64,000 bases of DNA, taken from contig CAUWAG010000003.1 of the NCBI GenBank assembly GCA_963556695.1, positions 7,998,001 through 8,062,000 on the forward strand, given 5' to 3'. The number at the start of each line of letters is the position of its first letter. Position 1 is the first letter of the stretch. Source of the stretch: Anthostomella pinea. Taxonomy: Eukaryota > Ascomycota > Sordariomycetes > Xylariales > Xylariaceae. The notes under the pieces are model-generated. The model was not told the DNA's origin and searched no databases. It worked only from the letters and a program-made list of their open reading frames with translations. A program made the translations under genes and the position numbers. Below, in pieces: positions 59,340 to 64,000 of this stretch.

Positions 59340-59939
59340 CCCGAGGACCCGATCAGTACGCTCGGCTCGGAAGCGAGGGAGGTGAGAGCATATGACCCAC
59401 CTAATGCTATACGGTTAAATATATATAGAGTATAAGCAGTAGAAAATACTAAGGAAGAAAAATCAAATAGCAAATAGACATAGAACAGGTCATCTTTTAA
59501 ATACTTAGGCCCAAGGTAAAGAGACATGAATTCAGCCTGGAGCTGAAGACATGAAGTTAATAGCGACGCTTTACTATGTTTAGCCTAGCGTAGCATTGCA
59601 CGTGATGTTAGCCATGAGACAAGGGTACCGCCTTTTCCAGACAAATTGGCCAGTGCACCAACCACTTTAAGACGTATACAACCTATCCTCATTGGCTGCA
59701 GAGCCCCGGGAGGCCTGTCGTACGTAGATCTGTCGTTAGCACAATACATGGGTGTAAATTGCCTGACTTGGCGGAACAGGTGGCAGGTGCACATTCGTCA
59801 GTCTGCTTAGAAAAGACGGTATTAGGCTACCTTACCTAGGTACCAAGCTTCACTCCTGCAATACATCGCTCCTGCCAGGCCTCCTCCTGCCCGGCCCTCT
59901 CCTGTCCGGCCCTCTACTACCAGGCCCTCTACTACCAAA
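59340..59939. other. Divergent intergenic region with tandem repeat
   Basis: This is the promoter interval between the glycosyltransferase and the F-box-like gene. An AT-rich stretch spans about 59400-59510. Imperfect 15-bp repeats of the type GGCCCTCTACTACC occur three to four times at about 59880-59938 and run directly into the ATG at 59940. Confidence 0.7.
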
Positions 59940-61437
59940 ATGCAGCCATCCCCCATGCTTCTGGCTCTGCCAAATGAGTTGCTTGTCGCCATTTACGACT
60001 TCTGTATACCAGTGGACCGCTGCGATGAGATGCATCGGGAGATTCATGCGTTGAGACTGACGTGCAAGACGCTGGAGAGAGCCGTGTTCCAAGAATTCGG
60101 CAGATTCTTCATCCACAAGGTGTTCATGCTTACAGAGCACAGCCTTGACGTGTCCGTTAACATTTCGAAGTCACGCTTCGCCCAGTTCCTCAGCCATGCC
60201 TCCATCGCCATCAGCCACTTTACCCAAAAGGCCCAGCCCCTCGAAGACGTCGGGTTCTCCAAAGACTTCGACTTCCACACACGACGCAGTCGTCGCCAGA
60301 AGGTGTGCGACGCCCAGGCCGAGCTGCTGGAATCCGGCCTGGACGTTGTTCTATTGGCCAAAGCATTCGCCAACCTAGGCTACCTGAAGGTCGTAAGCGT
60401 CACTGACCGCGGGCTTTGCTGGGTATCGGCATCGGAAACGTCATGAAACAGATGCAAATCCGCCGTGAGGAATGGGTGCCGCTGGCGGATAACAAAGACA
60501 GCAAGTTTGCGGCTTGCTGCTTTACGAAGGTCCTTGCAGCCCTGAAGTTGGCCGAAGCATGCCCCAAGACACTGGAGCTCCAGGTCCGCCGCATTTCTGA
60601 CCTTGCTTTCGAGACATCGTCAGAGCCGGAGCCGGTCCTTTCGGCTATCGGTGACTTTCTCCTTGAAGTGGAGAGTTGTCATTCGCAATATGGTGTAGAG
60701 GCCCTCGAGGGGAGCGCCAAGTCTCCCGATGAGACACGACGTACGCCTTCAGACGCTTTTTGCACAAGTTCCAAAACCTCGAATATCTGGGCCTCGACAA
60801 TGCGTTCAGCGAAGGTCATGCGGCAAGAAGCGACGACTTGAGTTTTGAAGGGTTATTTAACCTCGGACCGAGGTTGCTACTCCAGCAGCCACCCTTCTTC
60901 AAGTGGCTGGCTGCGCCCGTGTCGACACGGCAGAGTGAGGCTCATGGGCCACCATCCCCCGTCGAATTTCGGCACCTTCATCAGCTGAATGTTGGAGACA
61001 TCACGGGTTCAAGTGGGTGGGCGGTCTCCACTGCCGTACGACCAGAAGACTTGCTATCGCTCATTTCCGAGCACCAGTCGACATTGCGTGTTCTCAACCT
61101 CTCCGTCTCTCTGTACAATTTCGAGAACGAAAAGTTTGAGGATCAGATGCCGAACATGTGGCAGCCCTTTCTGCGAGATCTGGTCTCTGTTCCCATGCGT
61201 TTGGAGTCCATCACCATATTTGAGCCGCGTCAGCTTGTTCATAACCACTACTTCGATGGCAGGGTCTTCCTTGGGCAGGCGCAAGAAGCCACTGCGGCCG
61301 TGATACAAGGCGGTTATACGGTGGCCCACGATGGCACCGACACTATGGACTTCATCCAGGCCTTGGCCGATCAAGCAGTAGTGGTCAAGAGGGGGGATGT
61401 TTATGATAGCAACGATAACGAGTTTGATACTTTCTGA
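59940..61437 (+). CDS. F-box-like protein
   Basis: The N-terminus carries an F-box-like helix set (LLALPNELLVAIYDFCIPVD, IHALRLTCKTLERAVFQEFG), so the protein may recruit substrates to an SCF ubiquitin ligase. Exon 1 is 59940-60392. A 59-bp intron (60393-60451, GTAAGC...ACAG) joins GYLKV|MQIRREEWVPLADN. The frame then changes near 60735-60752 before FLHKFQNLEYLGLDNAF, which looks leucine-rich-repeat-like. A 32-nt intron (60721-60752, GTCTCC...TTCAG) would restore a 468-residue product but is below the usual minimum length. A one-base indel joining DET and TYAFRRFLHKF is the alternative. The C-terminus ends at 61437. Treat the gene as possibly broken. Confidence 0.6.
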
Positions 61438-61828
61438 ATACGTCGGAACAGTTACACTTCTTGACAAAAGCACAAAGCGTGGACTGAAGGGGGACATCAC
61501 GGACCGAATTGCTGTTAAACAAAGGAGAAGGGAGATATCAAGAGATGTACACCTTCAACCTAGTGAGCACTACAGCTCGAGCAGAGGGTACATAAGCCCT
61601 CGTGAAATGATGAGCCCTGCATTAAGGGTCTCTTAAGAATATGTGATGGACGAGGACTTGCAAGTAACCCAAATTGCTAATGTCCTCCATGCCAGATGCC
61701 GCCAACCTGCTCGGGGCAGCAGTTCCTGTCTAAGCAACCGAAAGCCTAAGTCGCCTAGGATATCGTCTAGCAGCAAACAACCCGAATCGCTGCTGAAAGG
61801 CTTCGTCCCCCCAGCCGGCACACGGTCC

Positions 61829-64000
61829 CTACTCTACATCAGGCATGATAACAACCAGGTCAGCATACGCTTCCACAAGGTCGCCTTCAGCAACCCTGGT
61901 CTTGACGCAAACGCCATCGACAGGAGTTGTGATCTCGACTTCCATCTTGCTAGATTCAAGGTACACCTACATGGGAGGGAGTAGTTAGCATTTTAGCATC
62001 ATGTCTTCAATGGACGGGGTCCCCACTCACCACCGCGGAACCCTTGCTCACACGCTGGCCCTCCTTAACCACGAGTTTCCAGCATCGCCCTGGCACGTAA
62101 GCCTGGATATTGACGAAAGTATCGTCTCCGTGCTCAGGTCTGTCGTCGTCGGCTCCGGGCCGGTTGGAGGCGCTGGTTTGGATGGGCTCATGTGGTTTCA
62201 GAAGCTCGTAGAGGAACGGAGCCCTCGCGATAGCCTGGGCCTGTCGCTCAGCCGTCGCCGCGATATCGTGGCGGTTCGCGTGCAGCATTGCCTCATGCTC
62301 CGCGAGATCCAGTACACCGTCTGATATACGCACGAGCTTCTCAGCTGGCACGGAGTCAAGTTCTTCCTCGATGACGGGGAAGAAAGTGATGCGGTCGAAG
62401 AGTCGGAACATGCAGGGGTTGTCGCTATCCTTGCCCGAGTCAGCACCAATGGAGAGCAGATCCCTATTACCTCCCGCGCCGTCTGTCAGCGTCGCGAGCG
62501 CAGCCGGGTTCCAGATCGGCACTGTTCTTCCTACGAGCTGATAGCCACCAGGTGATTCTGTGGCGTATATGCATAGGTACTGCCCGCCTATACCGACACA
62601 TCCCCTCGGCGTGAACGACCTCGAAGGGTTATATTTGGTCCCGAGCAGGCGATCGCGAGGGTCCTTCGGTATAGCGCATGGCGAACCCAAGAACACGTCT
62701 CCGAGGCCTAATACGAGAAACTCGGAGCGCTGAAGGATGCACTGGATGTCGTCAATACCGTTCAAGCTGGCGAGAAAGTCTATGTTGCTCGGCAGCCAGG
62801 GGGCCTCGGCACGGATGGTGTCACCGTAGCGCTGGATGGCTGCTTGCGTTTCCTCGTCGTTGAAGGCGACCGGTAGACGAATGTGGCGAGATGGCATCTG
62901 CGTTGGGCGGGTGTAGGACTTGATATGCTCTGTGATACGAGTCAAGATAATATCGGGATGGAGTCCGAAATTGTACTTGAGGTGAAGTGTGCGGACCCCC
63001 GGTGTGAGCTCATCGATCCCACCAATCGGCCGTTTTCGGTGCTCGTCAATGAACGTCGCTATCTCGAAGCTTTGACGGAGACTGAAGTCGTCAGTATCCC
63101 CAAACTCCAACAGTAAGTAGGAATCGCCTGCTTGTCTAGCGGTGACCTTACGCCCATCATGGTGCATTTCGTTCACCGTGCAGCGCTCCTCAGCTGGCGT
63201 GTCACTTGACAGCCCACCGTACGCCGCCAATGGCGCGAGATTCTCGATGCCATGAGATAGCACCTTATTCAACTCCAATGATTGCTTAATCGTAGTGGGT
63301 TGGAAATGGACCATGTCTCCCGGCCTCAACTGGCCAAGCTTCCATAGCTCTGGCGACACCACCACGCAGAAGACCACGAAACCACCGAGACTCGGTCCAT
63401 CGCAAGTCAGCACGACGGCTTCATCGCCCGTGAAGCTTACGCTGCCGATAGAGTAAGGGCTATCGTGGATATTTGAAGGGTGGAGTCCGGCCTTGCCACT
63501 CGTCTCTCTCGCCCATTGCGGCCGCGGCCCCTTTAGACGGATGCCCAGGCGATTGCTGTTGTAATGCACAATCCACTCTCCGAAGAAAAGCGCACCGATG
63601 CTGTCGGACGTGAAGAAGTCGGGAGCGCCGTGGGGCCCGGGGACCACTCCTATTGTCCACTTGGCCTTTGGCTGTGCTGAAATGGGCAATGCCGACGCCT
63701 GAAGCAGGGCGATATCACCTCCGTCGAGCTTCTCACCGATTGGCACTATGTCTCCCGGCTGAAGCTTGCGCCCATTCCAGCCGCCCATCTTTGCGAGCTC
63801 GAAGGTGGACCTACTGCCCATAACCAGAGGGACGTCGACACCACCTCGAATCGCAACATAGACACGGTATCCATGCTGGGCCACCCCAATCCTGAGCGTC
63901 TGACCGGCCTTGATGTGCAGAGTTTTGTGCATGGCCATAGCTTCGTTATCAAGATATGCAGGTGCGCTGCCCCCAGTCACAGCCACAACAGCTTCGCAGT
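61829..64000 (-). CDS. Urea carboxylase-type biotin enzyme (urea amidolyase C-terminal part), 5' end outside window
   Basis: Only the C-terminal part is in the window: exons 62031-64000 (continuing past the edge) and 61829-61966. The order of domains is that of urea carboxylase or the carboxylase half of urea amidolyase. First comes a KipA-like domain (MHKTLHIKAGQTLRIG, VYVAIRGGVDVPLVMGSRST, TIGVVPGPHGAPDFFT). A KipI-like domain follows (YLLLEFGDTDDFSLRQSFEI, DELTPGVRTLHLKYNFGLHP, PRGCVGIGGQYLCIYATESP). A biotinyl domain at the end is split by a 64-bp intron, with the biotin-accepting lysine in SSKMEVEI. The enzyme carboxylates urea to allophanate as part of nitrogen use. Whether an amidase domain is fused cannot be seen. 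The frame is open at the right edge (EAVVAVTGGSAPAYLDN). Confidence 0.9.

Noticed and set aside
1..64000. CRISPR arrays, prokaryotic operons, rRNA genes or intact transposons
   Set aside because: None was seen. The sequence is eukaryotic with spliceosomal introns, and no transposase or reverse transcriptase motif was recognised on either strand.

Overview
This window is a nuclear fragment from a filamentous ascomycete (Pezizomycotina). The protein set supports this: an Argonaute, a Zn2Cys6 regulator, a GT62 mannosyltransferase, a DUF6604 protein and F-box proteins. The genes carry many short introns of about 48-60 nt with GT...AG ends and CTRAC/CTGAC-like branch sites. There is also a small AT-rich tract that looks like repeat-induced point mutation (RIP). 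All gene models were read by eye from reading frames and splice signals. Where a total is given, the joined exons are divisible by three.

Layout, left to right. 1-2690 (-): Argonaute, running off the left edge in the PIWI domain. 2.7-10.0 kb: no gene recognised. 10.0-12.6 kb (-): Zn2Cys6 transcription factor. 12.6-17.5 kb: no gene recognised. 17.5-19.4 kb (-): NEDD8-activating enzyme regulatory subunit (ULA1). 19.4-24.15 kb: gene-poor, with one tRNA-like locus. 24.15-26.1 kb (+): DHA14-type MFS transporter. 27.1-28.9 kb (+): ANP1-type mannosyltransferase. 30.1-35.3 kb (+): large ARF GEF of the GEA/GBF1 family. 35.7-36.6 kb: AT-rich tract framed by direct repeats. 37.1-38.0 kb (+): U1A/U2B''-type snRNP protein. 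38.2-39.2 kb (-): RNase H-like gene, probably broken. 40.7-41.8 kb (+): ankyrin-repeat protein. 42.0-43.1 kb (-) and 43.6-46.2 kb (+): VMA8 and SYF1, divergent from a 476-bp shared promoter. 46.9-47.5 kb (-): small conserved protein. 51.0-53.4 kb (-): DUF6604 protein. 55.0-57.8 kb: decayed esterase and decayed F-box gene. 58.2-59.3 kb (-): glycosyltransferase. 59.9-61.4 kb (+): F-box-like protein. 61.8-64.0 kb (-): urea carboxylase-type enzyme, running off the right edge.

Most intact genes are housekeeping: RNA silencing, splicing, neddylation, Golgi traffic and mannosylation, vacuolar acidification. The sections from 38 to 41 kb and from 51 to 61 kb are accessory and contain several genes that appear to be decaying.

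The most notable observation is a pair of nearly identical introns, 160 and 168 bp, in two unrelated genes 38 kb apart: Argonaute and the RNase H-like gene. Similarity runs from 5' splice site to 3' splice site and stops at the exons, and both copies lie in the sense of transcription. This is the pattern of introner-like elements, meaning introns that multiply. Two of the silencing and splicing-related genes in the same window (Argonaute, SYF1, U1A/U2B'') make a curious setting, but no functional link is shown.
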